Below, in pieces: positions 35,528 through 43,285 of a DNA stretch of 64,000 bases. The notes under the pieces were generated by a model. The model had not been told where the DNA came from and searched no databases. It saw only the letters and a list, made by a program, of their open reading frames with translations. Numbering within the stretch: position 1 is the first letter of the stretch; every line of letters begins with the position of its first letter. The stretch is from Actinomycetes bacterium (GTDB taxonomy: Bacteria > Actinomycetota > Coriobacteriia > Anaerosomatales > JAGXFU01): NCBI GenBank assembly GCA_024637115.1, contig JAGXFU010000005.1, forward strand, positions 188,001 through 252,000. The letters are read 5' to 3'. A program made the position numbers and the translations under genes.

Positions 35528-36673
35528 ATGACCTCATCAGCCTCAAGACCGGACGCGGCCGCAGCTCAAGTGCTCGCGCTGGCTGCAGCAACCGGAGAGC
35601 ACCGTCTCACCGATGACGAAGCGCTCCTGCTGCTCTCCTCGGCAGACCTGCTCGATCTGGGGGCGGCAGCATCGCTGATGCGGGAACGGCTGCACCGTGA
35701 CGGTGACGTGACGTTCATTGTTGACCGCAACGTCAACTACACAAATGTCTGCATGAGCGGGTGCCGATTCTGCGCCTTCTACCGCGATGCGGGGCACGCG
35801 GATGCCTACGTCCTCACGCCGGAGCAGCTCTCGGAAAAGGTCAGGGAGACGCTCGACCTCGAAGGCACCGCGATCCTACTCCAGGGGGGCATGCACCCGG
35901 ATCTCAAGATCGACTGGTACGAAGACATGCTGTGCGGCATCAAGGAGGCACATCCACAGATACATGTTCACGGGTTCGGTCCGCCCGAGATCGCCCACGT
36001 TGCGCAGATCTCCGGAATCTCCGTGCGCGAGACGCTGGAGCGTCTTCGGACCGCAGGTCTCGATTCCTTGCCCGGAGGCGGTGCCGAGATCCTCACTGAT
36101 CGGATGCGCGAAGCCCTGTCGCCCAAGAAGGCAAGCGCGGACGTGTGGATCGATGTGATGCGCACGGCTCACCTGATCGACATGTCCACCACGGCGACGA
36201 TGATGTTCGGCGGATCGGAAACGGATAGTGAGCGCGTAGAACACCTTCGCCGCATCCGGGACCTGCAGGATGAGTCCACCGACGCCGGTCACGTTGGCTT
36301 TCGCGCATTCATCCCCTGGTCATTCCAGCCCACCAACACCCCCCTGGCCGAGGAGACCTCGGCAGCAGGAGACACCATTGCTCCGCCCGCATCGGGCTGG
36401 GAGTACCTGCGTGTACTCGCCGTCTCGCGGCTCTATCTGGATAACGTGCTCAACGTGCAGGCTTCATGGGTTACCCAGGGCGCAAAGATCGGGCAGGTGG
36501 CCCTCGCATTCGGAGCCAATGACATGGGTTCGACCATGATAGAAGAGAACGTCGTCGCTGCCGCGGGAGTCCACTTCATGGTCAACCGCGACGAGCTTGT
36601 CTGGATGATTCGCTCGGCAGGTTTCGTTCCTGTGCAGCGCGACACCTTGTACCGGGAAGTGCGCAGGTTCTAG
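35528..36673 (+). CDS. mqnC: Cyclic dehypoxanthine futalosine synthase (radical SAM)
   Basis: MqnC cyclises dehypoxanthine futalosine in a radical-SAM reaction. The cluster motif CMSGCRFCAF follows the family NYTNVCMSG, and the C-terminal SWVTQGAKIGQVALAFGANDMG is diagnostic. I used the ATG at 35528 (381 residues); an upstream in-frame start lies inside mqnA. Together with mqnE and mqnA this gives most of the route, while mqnB and mqnD are not in the window. Confidence 0.95.
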   Translation: MTSSASRPDAAAAQVLALAAATGEHRLTDDEALLLLSSADLLDLGAAASLMRERLHRDGDVTFIVDRNVNYTNVCMSGCRFCAFYRDAGHADAYVLTPEQLSEKVRETLDLEGTAILLQGGMHPDLKIDWYEDMLCGIKEAHPQIHVHGFGPPEIAHVAQISGISVRETLERLRTAGLDSLPGGGAEILTDRMREALSPKKASADVWIDVMRTAHLIDMSTTATMMFGGSETDSERVEHLRRIRDLQDESTDAGHVGFRAFIPWSFQPTNTPLAEETSAAGDTIAPPASGWEYLRVLAVSRLYLDNVLNVQASWVTQGAKIGQVALAFGANDMGSTMIEENVVAAAGVHFMVNRDELVWMIRSAGFVPVQRDTLYREVRRF

Positions 36674-36767
36674 CGCCCGGTGGCTTGGTGCTCACTCGAG
36701 CTCACAGGCCACGCAGACGAAACCGCCGCATAACTCGCTCGAAACACAGGTGCGGTCTACTTGGTCA

Positions 36768-38327
36768 ATGACCAGCGAATCCGACATCACGCCAGCTACC
36801 CCGAGCGCATCGGATCCTTGCGCCGAGGAGTGCCGCCGCAACCAGACGCTCGAGGCCCTGGTCGAGGTAAGCCAGGCCATGACATCGAGTTTTGAACTCG
36901 ATCGCAACCTGCGGCGGTCGCTGCGCGTATTGTCTTCGCGACTTGAACTCAACCGAGCAACCATCACGGTGGTTGACCCGGACACGAAGGAGCTGCGCAT
37001 CGCGGCATCGCACGGACTCACACGCAGCCAGATCATGCGGGGGACCTACCGGGTCGGAGAAGGCGTTGTCGGCCAGGTCATGGCAACCGGACACCCCATG
37101 GCGGTCCCCAACATCGCCGAGGAACCGCTGTTCCTCAACCGCACCCAGTCACGCATCGACAAGAACGATGTGGCCTTCATCTGTGTGCCGGTGAAACTGC
37201 GTGGCGAGATTCTCGGCGTGCTGAGCGCCGACCGTCTCTTCGACGGGCCAGGATCGCTTGTCGAGGATCTTCGCGTTCTGGAGATCGTTGGCTCCACCAT
37301 GGCTCACTCGATATCGCTCTACCACGCCTATACACGTGAGCGCGCCCAGAAGGAACGGCTGCGCAGGGAGCTTCGAGGGCGCTACTCCCTGCCCAACATC
37401 ATTGGCGACTCCGACGAGATGCAGCGCGTGTTCCGGATGGTCACGAAGGTAGCGGCGAGCAATGCGACAGTGCTTCTGCGCGGCGAGTCAGGCACAGGTA
37501 AGGAACTCATCGCCAACGCACTGCACTATCAGGGGCTTCGCCCCAAGGGCCCACTCATTGCAATCAACTGCGCAGCGCTGCCGGAGAATCTGCTGGAAGC
37601 CGAACTGTTCGGCTACCAGAAGGGGGCGTTCACGGGAGCAGTGGCAAGCAAGGAAGGCCGCTTTGAGCTCGCCCGGGCCGGCACGATCTTTCTCGATGAG
37701 ATCGGAGACATCTCCCCCGCTCTGCAGGCCAAACTCCTGCGGGTACTGCAGGAAGGCACGTTCGAGCGCCTTGGCGGCACGAAGACGCTCCACACCGACG
37801 CACGCACGATCTCGGCCACGAACCGCGATCTCGAGGCGATGGTCGAGCGCGGCGAGTTCCGAGACGACCTCTACTGGCGGCTCAACGTCGTGCCGATCTT
37901 CCTGCCCGCGCTCCGTGATCGGCGTGAGGATGTGCCCCTGCTTATCGAGTACTTCATGGATCGCTTTGCCCGCCAGGGCGGTCTTGATATCACCATCTCA
38001 GATGATGCGATGCGCTACCTCATGGGGTACCACTGGCCGGGTAACATCCGGGAACTCGAAAACACCATCCAGCGAATGATCGTACTTGCCGAGGACCGAC
38101 TGATCGAGGCACGCGACCTTCCCCGGCACATCCTGATGCACGATGTCACAGAGTCCGGAGGGCATGGCCTGACCCTCGAAGCGGAAGTGGAGATGCTCGA
38201 GCGGTCGCGCATCATCGCCGCGCTGCGCGAGAACGGCTACGTGCAGGCCAAGGCGGCTCGCACGCTCGGAATCACCGCCCGGCAACTCGGCTACAAGATC
38301 TCAAAGTACGACATCGCGGCCGGGTAG
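36768..38327 (+). CDS. nifA: NifA-like sigma-54-dependent transcriptional activator
   Basis: A GAF-AAA-Fis activator. The GAF domain covers about residues 30-190, the AAA domain about 215-450 with Walker A GESGTGKE, the sigma-54-contact loop GAFTGA and Walker B FLDEIGD, and the Fis helix-turn-helix ends the protein (AKAARTLGITARQLGYKI). The linker between AAA and HTH contains no cysteine pair, so the redox switch seen in some NifA proteins is absent; CAEEC near the N-terminus is a different placement. It lies next to the nif and mod genes. The start is uncertain (GTG 36750 or ATG 36768). The name NifA is by domain order and location. Confidence 0.85.
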   Translation: MTSESDITPATPSASDPCAEECRRNQTLEALVEVSQAMTSSFELDRNLRRSLRVLSSRLELNRATITVVDPDTKELRIAASHGLTRSQIMRGTYRVGEGVVGQVMATGHPMAVPNIAEEPLFLNRTQSRIDKNDVAFICVPVKLRGEILGVLSADRLFDGPGSLVEDLRVLEIVGSTMAHSISLYHAYTRERAQKERLRRELRGRYSLPNIIGDSDEMQRVFRMVTKVAASNATVLLRGESGTGKELIANALHYQGLRPKGPLIAINCAALPENLLEAELFGYQKGAFTGAVASKEGRFELARAGTIFLDEIGDISPALQAKLLRVLQEGTFERLGGTKTLHTDARTISATNRDLEAMVERGEFRDDLYWRLNVVPIFLPALRDRREDVPLLIEYFMDRFARQGGLDITISDDAMRYLMGYHWPGNIRELENTIQRMIVLAEDRLIEARDLPRHILMHDVTESGGHGLTLEAEVEMLERSRIIAALRENGYVQAKAARTLGITARQLGYKISKYDIAAG

Positions 38328-38415
38328 ACTCAAGCATCCCGCTACTACCGATTCGAACACGCAGTTTTAACTACGCAACGCCGCCAGGACACGATCGTAC
38401 TCAGCACCCCTAGGC

Positions 38416-39144
38416 CTACTCAAGCATGAACAACCGCTCACTGGTGAGGAGCGTCTCGATCTCAGGAGTCGCTGGTGACTTGAAGAGTTCACACGGGCTT
38501 CCGACCTGCACATCACCCGAGCCGCTATAGACGATCATGCGATCAGCCATGGTGTATGCCTCGTAGAGATCATGCGTAACCAAGACCACAGGTAGTCGAA
38601 AACGTTCGCATACCTCGCGCACCACCTGCCGCATCTCGACTCGCACAGGGGTATCGAGAGCAGAAAACGGTTCGTCGAGCAGGAGCGCTCGCGGTTCGCG
38701 CACGAGTGCACGCGCGAGTTGCGCTCGCTGCTTCTGTCCACCTGCCAGCTGCCCGGGAAGTCGGTGCTCCAGGCCGTGCAGTTGAAGGGCGTCAACGACT
38801 TCCGCGATGCGGCTCACACGATCCCGGGCGGGCACGCCTTTGAGGGCGTAGGCGATGTTGCGCTGAACCGTCATGTGCGGGAAGAGTGTGCATCCTTGGG
38901 TCACGTAGCCAAAGGGACGTCGCTGAGGTGCGCGGTTGACACGACGCGCCGAGTCGAACAGCACCTCTCCGTCGCAGTCGATCCGGCCTGAGTCAGGCGT
39001 TGACAGACCCGCGAGGCACTGGAGCGTCATCGATTTGCCTGACCCAGAGTACCCGAACAACACGGCGAGCTCGGCTCCGATATCCCACGTCACATCGAGC
39101 GCGAACCCGGCAACCTGCTTGCGAATATCGACGCATAGGCCCAT
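38416..39144 (-). CDS. modC: Molybdate ABC transporter ATPase, short form
   Basis: A 242-residue ATPase that energises molybdate import. Walker A FGYSGSGKSMTLQ, signature LAGGQKQRAQLARALV and Walker B LLLDEPFSALD are intact. Full ModC proteins carry a C-terminal TOBE/Mop domain that senses molybdate; it is absent here. It ends the nifB-modA-modB-modC unit. The downstream gene (nifA) is convergent. Confidence 0.93.
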   Translation of the reverse strand: MGLCVDIRKQVAGFALDVTWDIGAELAVLFGYSGSGKSMTLQCLAGLSTPDSGRIDCDGEVLFDSARRVNRAPQRRPFGYVTQGCTLFPHMTVQRNIAYALKGVPARDRVSRIAEVVDALQLHGLEHRLPGQLAGGQKQRAQLARALVREPRALLLDEPFSALDTPVRVEMRQVVREVCERFRLPVVLVTHDLYEAYTMADRMIVYSGSGDVQVGSPCELFKSPATPEIETLLTSERLFMLE

Positions 39145-39147
39145 ACG

Positions 39148-39822
39148 CTACCAGCCCCGTACCTTCGCAACGCGATTGGCCGCGAGGATCATTGCACCGG
39201 AGAGGAGCGTGAAGGCAAGAACGATTGTGAAGGCCGTATTCCAGTCGCCATACACGACTGCGTTGTAGATCTCGAGGGGTGCGGTATTGGTACGCCCCGA
39301 AATGTTGCCGGCAATCATGATCGTCGCACCGAACTCACCGAGCGCACGCGCAAAGCTCAAGATCAGTCCCGCGATGATCCCACGACGCGCGAGCGGAAGG
39401 ACTACATGGATCGCGGTGTCAAATTCTGATCGTCCAAGCGTGTGGGAAGCGGACACGAGCGCAGGATCGACGGACTCGATCGCCGCCCGCACGGTCTTGA
39501 CCGTGAGCGGAAGCGACACCACGAAGGCAGCAATGACCGCCGCCCACCAGGTGAACGTGATGTTGAGCCTCACTCCGATCGTTCGCTCCAGCGCCCCGCT
39601 GAGCGCCCCATTACGGCCCAGAACAACGAGCAGGTAGTAGCCCGTGACCACGGGAGGAAGCACCATGGGCAGCGTAGTAATGAGATCAAGGAGCTCTTTA
39701 CCCCGAAATTCGTATCGAGCCAGAACATAGGCCACCGTGATTCCCACCACGGCAGTCATACACGTGGCGACGGCGGCGACCTGGAGCGAGAGGCGGAACG
39801 GAAAGATGAGTTCAGCGGACAT
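39148..39822 (-). CDS. modB: Molybdate ABC transporter permease
   Basis: A 224-residue permease with about five TM helices and the EAA-type loop LGRSEFDTAIHVVLPLARRGI. It opens with FPFRLSLQVAAVATCMTAVVG, typical ModB. It lies four bases after modA and before modC. Confidence 0.94.
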   Translation of the reverse strand: MSAELIFPFRLSLQVAAVATCMTAVVGITVAYVLARYEFRGKELLDLITTLPMVLPPVVTGYYLLVVLGRNGALSGALERTIGVRLNITFTWWAAVIAAFVVSLPLTVKTVRAAIESVDPALVSASHTLGRSEFDTAIHVVLPLARRGIIAGLILSFARALGEFGATIMIAGNISGRTNTAPLEIYNAVVYGDWNTAFTIVLAFTLLSGAMILAANRVAKVRGW

Positions 39823-39825
39823 GAT

Positions 39826-40641
39826 CTACTCCGGAACCTCGGCGAGAATGAACCCATGCACAGCGAGAATGCTCCGGCCTGCCTCACCGAGCACGAACGC
39901 CTGGAACTTGGCAGCCAACTCGGGCTGTTCGGCTGCCAAGACTGGCGCAATCACGTAGTGAATCGGCTTGTGCATTGCGGCCGGGGCGGTATCGATGATT
40001 TCCACGTCATCGCGACCAAGGACTTCAGTGGTGAACACGAGACCGGCATCAGCTTCGCCGCGAGCGACGTAATCCACGGTCTGCGCAGCATTCTCTGCGA
40101 ACACGAAACGTGACTCGAGCTCACCCCGCACACCAAGTGATTCGAGTACCTCGAATGCCCGGGTACCGTGCGGAGCGGTCTTCGGGTTGCCGGTGGTCAG
40201 CACTCTGGCGAGAGAGAGGCCGCCCAAGTCACTCATGTCCAATGGATCGCCGGGCAGAGTGATAAGTGCCACGGAGTTGCTCGCAAACGTCGCGGCGTCC
40301 TCAACGGACACGAATCCACCGGTGACAAGCGCATCGATCTGAGTCGGACTCGCACTTGCGAACACGTCGACCGGAGCGCCCTCCTCGATCTGCTTCTGTA
40401 ACACTCCCGACGCAGCGACATTCAGGGTGACGTGAACGCCCGTCTGCGCTTCGAACTCCTCGGCAATCTCGGTGAACGCGTCACTCAAGGTCCCGGCGGT
40501 TGAGACCATCAGTTCGCCGGAGTTCTCCGGGGCTGATGATTCTGGCTGTGCCCCGGCGTCCGTGGACGCCGAGCACCCCGCGGATGTGAGGGTGAGGGCT
40601 AGCACCAACATCGTCAGTGCGATGAACACGCTCTTCTTCAT
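39826..40641 (-). CDS. modA: Molybdate-binding lipoprotein
   Basis: A 271-residue lipoprotein: MKKSVFIALTMLVLALTLTS then AGCSAS with the lipidated Cys (residue 23). The mature part shows MVSTAGTLSDAFTEIAEEFE (Ser/Thr ligands for the oxyanion), VDVFASASPTQIDALVTGG and DAGLVFTTEVLG. It lies 44 bases after nifB on the same strand, with no promoter-like element between them. Confidence 0.94.
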   Translation of the reverse strand: MKKSVFIALTMLVLALTLTSAGCSASTDAGAQPESSAPENSGELMVSTAGTLSDAFTEIAEEFEAQTGVHVTLNVAASGVLQKQIEEGAPVDVFASASPTQIDALVTGGFVSVEDAATFASNSVALITLPGDPLDMSDLGGLSLARVLTTGNPKTAPHGTRAFEVLESLGVRGELESRFVFAENAAQTVDYVARGEADAGLVFTTEVLGRDDVEIIDTAPAAMHKPIHYVIAPVLAAEQPELAAKFQAFVLGEAGRSILAVHGFILAEVPE

Positions 40642-40685
40642 GACCTGTTCCCTTCATCACAGAACACCTCTCTGTCCTCTGCTCA

Positions 40686-41618
40686 CTACACGACCATGTC
40701 GAGATAGTCGTCGGCCAGGCGGGCCATGAGTGTCTCCGACTCCATGTCCTGATCCTTGCCGATGATTCCGCATGCATCTGCACGACACTGCTGGCAGTGG
40801 CTCATCTGACTGATGTGCTCGCCGCATACCTGCCGCATGTCGTGAATCTGCGCCGGCGTGGGTGGCGTCGTGGTGCGGAAGCGAGCCTGTGGGATGAGCG
40901 GCAGTACATTGCTCATGTGAGCGCCCGCGCTCCCCGCTACCTGTGCGATCGCCGGCAGCTCGAAGTCGTTCACTCCCGGGATGTAGACCGAGTTCACTTT
41001 CACCACAAGTCCTGCGTCGACGGCGAGCTGCAATCCCTCCCACTGGCGCGAGAGCAGATACTCGCCCGCCTCGATGCCGCGCAGCCGCTCGCCATCAGGA
41101 CCCGTGACCCAGGCATAGATTGCGGCGGCGGTTTCGGGCATCACAGCATTGATGGTCACCGTGAGTGAACGCACACCAGTGTCGACCAGGTCCCCGATGC
41201 GATCCGGGAGCATGAGGCCATTGGTGGAAACACAACCGATGATCTCCGGGTATTCCTTTCGCAAGAGCTCAAGGGTCTCGAAGGTCTCCTCGTTGGCAAG
41301 CGGATCACCAGGACCCGCAATCCCCACCGCACCGATGTTGCCGTTGCGCTCCACGACCGCACGTACGCGCTCGATGGACTCAACTGCAGTGAGGACGGTA
41401 CTTGCCACACCGGGGCGGGACTCGTTGACGCAATCGTACTTCCGTACGCAGTAGCCGCATTGCACGTTGCACTCGGGCGCCACAGGAAGATGGATACGTC
41501 CGGTCTTGTGGTGAGCAGCGCGCGAGAAGCACGGGTGCTCATTGAGCACGAGGCGCTCATTGGGAGTAGATGCGCTGAGTGCACTCAGCGGAGTGGGCGC
41601 TACTGCGTGTTCGTTCAT
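40686..41618 (-). CDS. nifB: Nitrogenase FeMo-cofactor biosynthesis radical SAM protein NifB
   Basis: NifB builds the 8Fe-9S-C core (NifB-co) of the nitrogenase cofactor. The radical SAM triad is in PVAPECNVQCGYCVRKYDC, and the family blocks NESRPGVASTVL and GIAGPGDPLAN follow. The C-terminal end has Cys-rich CGEHISQMSHCQQCRADACG. At 310 residues it lacks the NifX fusion seen in longer NifB. I chose the ATG at 41616-41618 with AGGAG upstream. The gene is transcribed from its own -24/-12 promoter (41668-41684) and leads into modA. Confidence 0.96.
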   Translation of the reverse strand: MNEHAVAPTPLSALSASTPNERLVLNEHPCFSRAAHHKTGRIHLPVAPECNVQCGYCVRKYDCVNESRPGVASTVLTAVESIERVRAVVERNGNIGAVGIAGPGDPLANEETFETLELLRKEYPEIIGCVSTNGLMLPDRIGDLVDTGVRSLTVTINAVMPETAAAIYAWVTGPDGERLRGIEAGEYLLSRQWEGLQLAVDAGLVVKVNSVYIPGVNDFELPAIAQVAGSAGAHMSNVLPLIPQARFRTTTPPTPAQIHDMRQVCGEHISQMSHCQQCRADACGIIGKDQDMESETLMARLADDYLDMVV

Positions 41619-41667
41619 GCTGCGGCTCCTCGACTTCTGAATCGCGTCAGTTTCTGACCCCGAGAAA

Positions 41668-41684
41668 CGCAACACCCGTGCCAA
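41668..41684 (-). promoter_or_regulatory. Sigma-54 (-24/-12) promoter of nifB
   Basis: On the minus strand the sequence reads TTGGCACGGGTGTTGCG, a perfect TGGCACG-N4-TTGC match. The predicted transcript starts about 12 bases further on, leaving a leader near 40 bases before the nifB ATG. Confidence 0.9.
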
Positions 41685-41751
41685 TCCCATACCCGGCCTG
41701 ACCTGCTGTTTTGCATCGTCACGTGATCTGGGTGACAACCATTTCGTGGAG

Positions 41752-41774
41752 GGTGCGACATAAATGTCGCACTG
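41752..41774. promoter_or_regulatory. Inverted-repeat activator-site candidate upstream of nifB
   Basis: A perfect 9-bp inverted repeat (GTGCGACAT, AA, ATGTCGCAC at 41753-41772) centred 93-94 bases upstream of the nifB -12 GC. Seventeen of 23 positions match the site at 49959-49981 upstream of nifH. The position and symmetry fit a NifA-type upstream activating site. Confidence 0.65.
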
Positions 41775-41780
41775 ATACAT

Positions 41781-41819
41781 GTGAGAGGCTCCGGGGAATC
41801 GACACCCGGAGCCTCTCAC
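41781..41819. terminator. Fifteen-bp perfect hairpin after fdxB
   Basis: Arms GTGAGAGGCTCCGGG (41781-41795) and its perfect complement (41805-41819) enclose a nine-base loop, directly downstream of fdxB (41831). It probably stops or stabilises the nifH-to-fdxB transcript. It has no T-run, so a pure intrinsic terminator is not certain. It separates the nif unit from the nifB promoter. Confidence 0.7.
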
Positions 41820-41830
41820 GCAGGGCAGAG

Positions 41831-42106
41831 TCACGCAGCGACGTGCGTCTGTGCCTTCTTCACGCACACCTTTGCACATGCCTCGCAGCCAATGCATGCT
41901 TCGGCATCTGCGAGCGACATCACCATGTTGCCCATGTCGTCGCCATACTCGTCATCGTCATCGTCGAAGGGCTTGTCGATCGGGGCAAGGACTCCTCGGC
42001 CGCAGACCTTGTAGCAGCGACCACAACCGATACACGCGTCATGATCGATCGAGTCGAGATAGCGCGGCGTCCACTCGGCACCACCGCGGGTGTATGCGAC
42101 GGACAT
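41831..42106 (-). CDS. fdxB: Nif-specific ferredoxin III (2[4Fe-4S])
   Basis: A 91-residue ferredoxin. Two cluster motifs are visible, CIGCGRCYKVCGRG and CIGCEACAKVCVKK, separated by an acidic DDDDDEYGDD insert characteristic of nif-associated ferredoxin III. It starts three bases after the nifI2 stop codon and can serve as an electron donor for nitrogenase or its assembly enzymes. Confidence 0.9.
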   Translation of the reverse strand: MSVAYTRGGAEWTPRYLDSIDHDACIGCGRCYKVCGRGVLAPIDKPFDDDDDEYGDDMGNMVMSLADAEACIGCEACAKVCVKKAQTHVAA

Positions 42107-42108
42107 CG

Positions 42109-42534
42109 CTAGGCCACCGCCCCGGCTCCGACATCGCCGGTACGAATGGTGCGGGCGTCCTCGATGTTGGAGATGAACACCTTGCCGTCGCCGGGCTGTC
42201 CGGTCTTGTTCACATCGATGATCGCCTTCACGATCAACGGCGCATCAGCATCGGTCACCATCATGGTGAGCATCCGCTTGGGCACATAGAGCGCGACTTT
42301 GGGCAATGTGTGCTCAAGCGCATAGGCCGACGGAGTGGGCTTCACCTTGACGTGCAGCGCATTGCAGACCTGCCCGTCGAGATCCATGTCCTGAAGGGTG
42401 CAGGCCACATCGCCCCGCTGCTTTCCCCGGCCCTCAACGCTCTGGATCGAGACCGACGGCAGCCCGATTGCGGCAATGGCCTCCTTGGTCTGGTGCAGCA
42501 TGTCACGACGGATGATTGCGGTGATCTCCTTCAT
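42109..42534 (-). CDS. nifI2: PII-like nitrogenase regulator NifI2
   Basis: A 141-residue PII-family protein. It starts MKEITAIIRRDMLHQTKEAI, continues with a long T-loop region containing EGRGKQRGD, and ends with the PII C-terminal motif GDGKVFISNIEDARTIRTGD. The longer size and its position after NifI1 mark it as NifI2, which with NifI1 switches nitrogenase off in response to 2-oxoglutarate and ATP levels, as described for methanogens and some bacteria. No GlnK gene is in the window. Confidence 0.92.
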   Translation of the reverse strand: MKEITAIIRRDMLHQTKEAIAAIGLPSVSIQSVEGRGKQRGDVACTLQDMDLDGQVCNALHVKVKPTPSAYALEHTLPKVALYVPKRMLTMMVTDADAPLIVKAIIDVNKTGQPGDGKVFISNIEDARTIRTGDVGAGAVA

Positions 42535-42536
42535 GC

Positions 42537-42854
42537 CTACAGCCCCGCCTCTCCGGTACGGATCGTGTACGCCTCCTCGACCGGCGAGAGAAAGATCTTG
42601 CCGTCACCAATGAACCCGGTGCGGCCCTTCTCCTCGATCAAGTCGATGACTGCGGCAGCGTCATCGTCATCTACCACCATCATGAGCAGTGTCTTGGGCA
42701 ACTCGTCGTAGTAGATCGGACCAACCTGAAGGCCCTTCTGTTTGCCTCGTCCAAAGACCGGCATCTTGGTGAGCGAACCGTAGCCCGCGCCCTCGAGCGC
42801 GAGCACGATCTCCTGCTCCTTCTCGGGTCGTACGAATGCTCGAACCATCTTCAT
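42537..42854 (-). CDS. nifI1: PII-like nitrogenase regulator NifI1
   Basis: A 105-residue PII-family protein, shorter than NifI2. It shows MKMVRAFVRPEKEQEIVLAL, the GRGKQKGLQVG T-loop and the C-terminal GDGKIFLSPVEEAYTIRTGE. In most organisms nifI1 and nifI2 lie between nifH and nifD; here they come after nifEN and nifX. It has its own AAAGGA ribosome-binding site. Its partner is 2 bases downstream. Confidence 0.92.
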   Translation of the reverse strand: MKMVRAFVRPEKEQEIVLALEGAGYGSLTKMPVFGRGKQKGLQVGPIYYDELPKTLLMMVVDDDDAAAVIDLIEEKGRTGFIGDGKIFLSPVEEAYTIRTGEAGL

Positions 42855-42883
42855 CGCGCGTGTCCTTTCTCCAGGGATATCGA

Positions 42884-43285
42884 TCAGTTTTCAGAAGCGA
42901 GCGCCTTGCGCATCCAGGGCGCGGGGTTGTTGGCCATCGTGTTGGCGAGCGCTGCGACGGTCGTCTCGAGTGATGTGCCTTCGGCGATCTTGAGCGGCAT
43001 GATGCCGCGCTGGACCAGCTTGGCTGCGCTCGGCCCGCCAATCTCGGTGAAGTAGACGATCTTGCAGTCGGCAAGGCTGTCGATCTTGTTCGTGATCGCG
43101 TCTTCGTGTTTCTTGCCCATGCCTCGAGTGCTCACGACCACGGTGTCCAGGTCCCCCTCGGCCACGCAGCGCGACTCAACGAACTCTGAGGCGCTCGGCG
43201 TGATATTCCAGATGGAGAAGGTGGCGGCCCGGCCAAAGTGCTCGTCGATCGTGGTGCCGGTGCGTGTAGCGAACGCGACTCTCAT
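42884..43285 (-). CDS. nifX: NifX/NafY-like iron-molybdenum cofactor-binding protein
   Basis: A 133-residue protein with the Nitro_FeMo-Co (NifX/NafY) fold: MRVAFATRTGTTIDEHFGRA at the start, then the conserved His and the RGMGKKHEDAI region, and the AKLVQRGIMPLKIAEG motif. Such proteins carry NifB-co or FeMo-co between NifB, NifEN and NifDK. It overlaps the nifEN stop codon (ATGA), and its C-terminus is conserved enough to suggest it is active. Confidence 0.88.
   Translation of the reverse strand: MRVAFATRTGTTIDEHFGRAATFSIWNITPSASEFVESRCVAEGDLDTVVVSTRGMGKKHEDAITNKIDSLADCKIVYFTEIGGPSAAKLVQRGIMPLKIAEGTSLETTVAALANTMANNPAPWMRKALASEN

Noticed and set aside
38345-38366. T-loop-like TTCGAA stretch suggesting a tRNA remnant
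   Set aside because: The surrounding bases do not form a T-arm or an acceptor stem.
41752-41781. TGT-N9-ACA near nifB as a classical NifA site
   Set aside because: The spacing is nine and not ten bases, and no such element is found near nifH; the shared longer repeat explains the position better.
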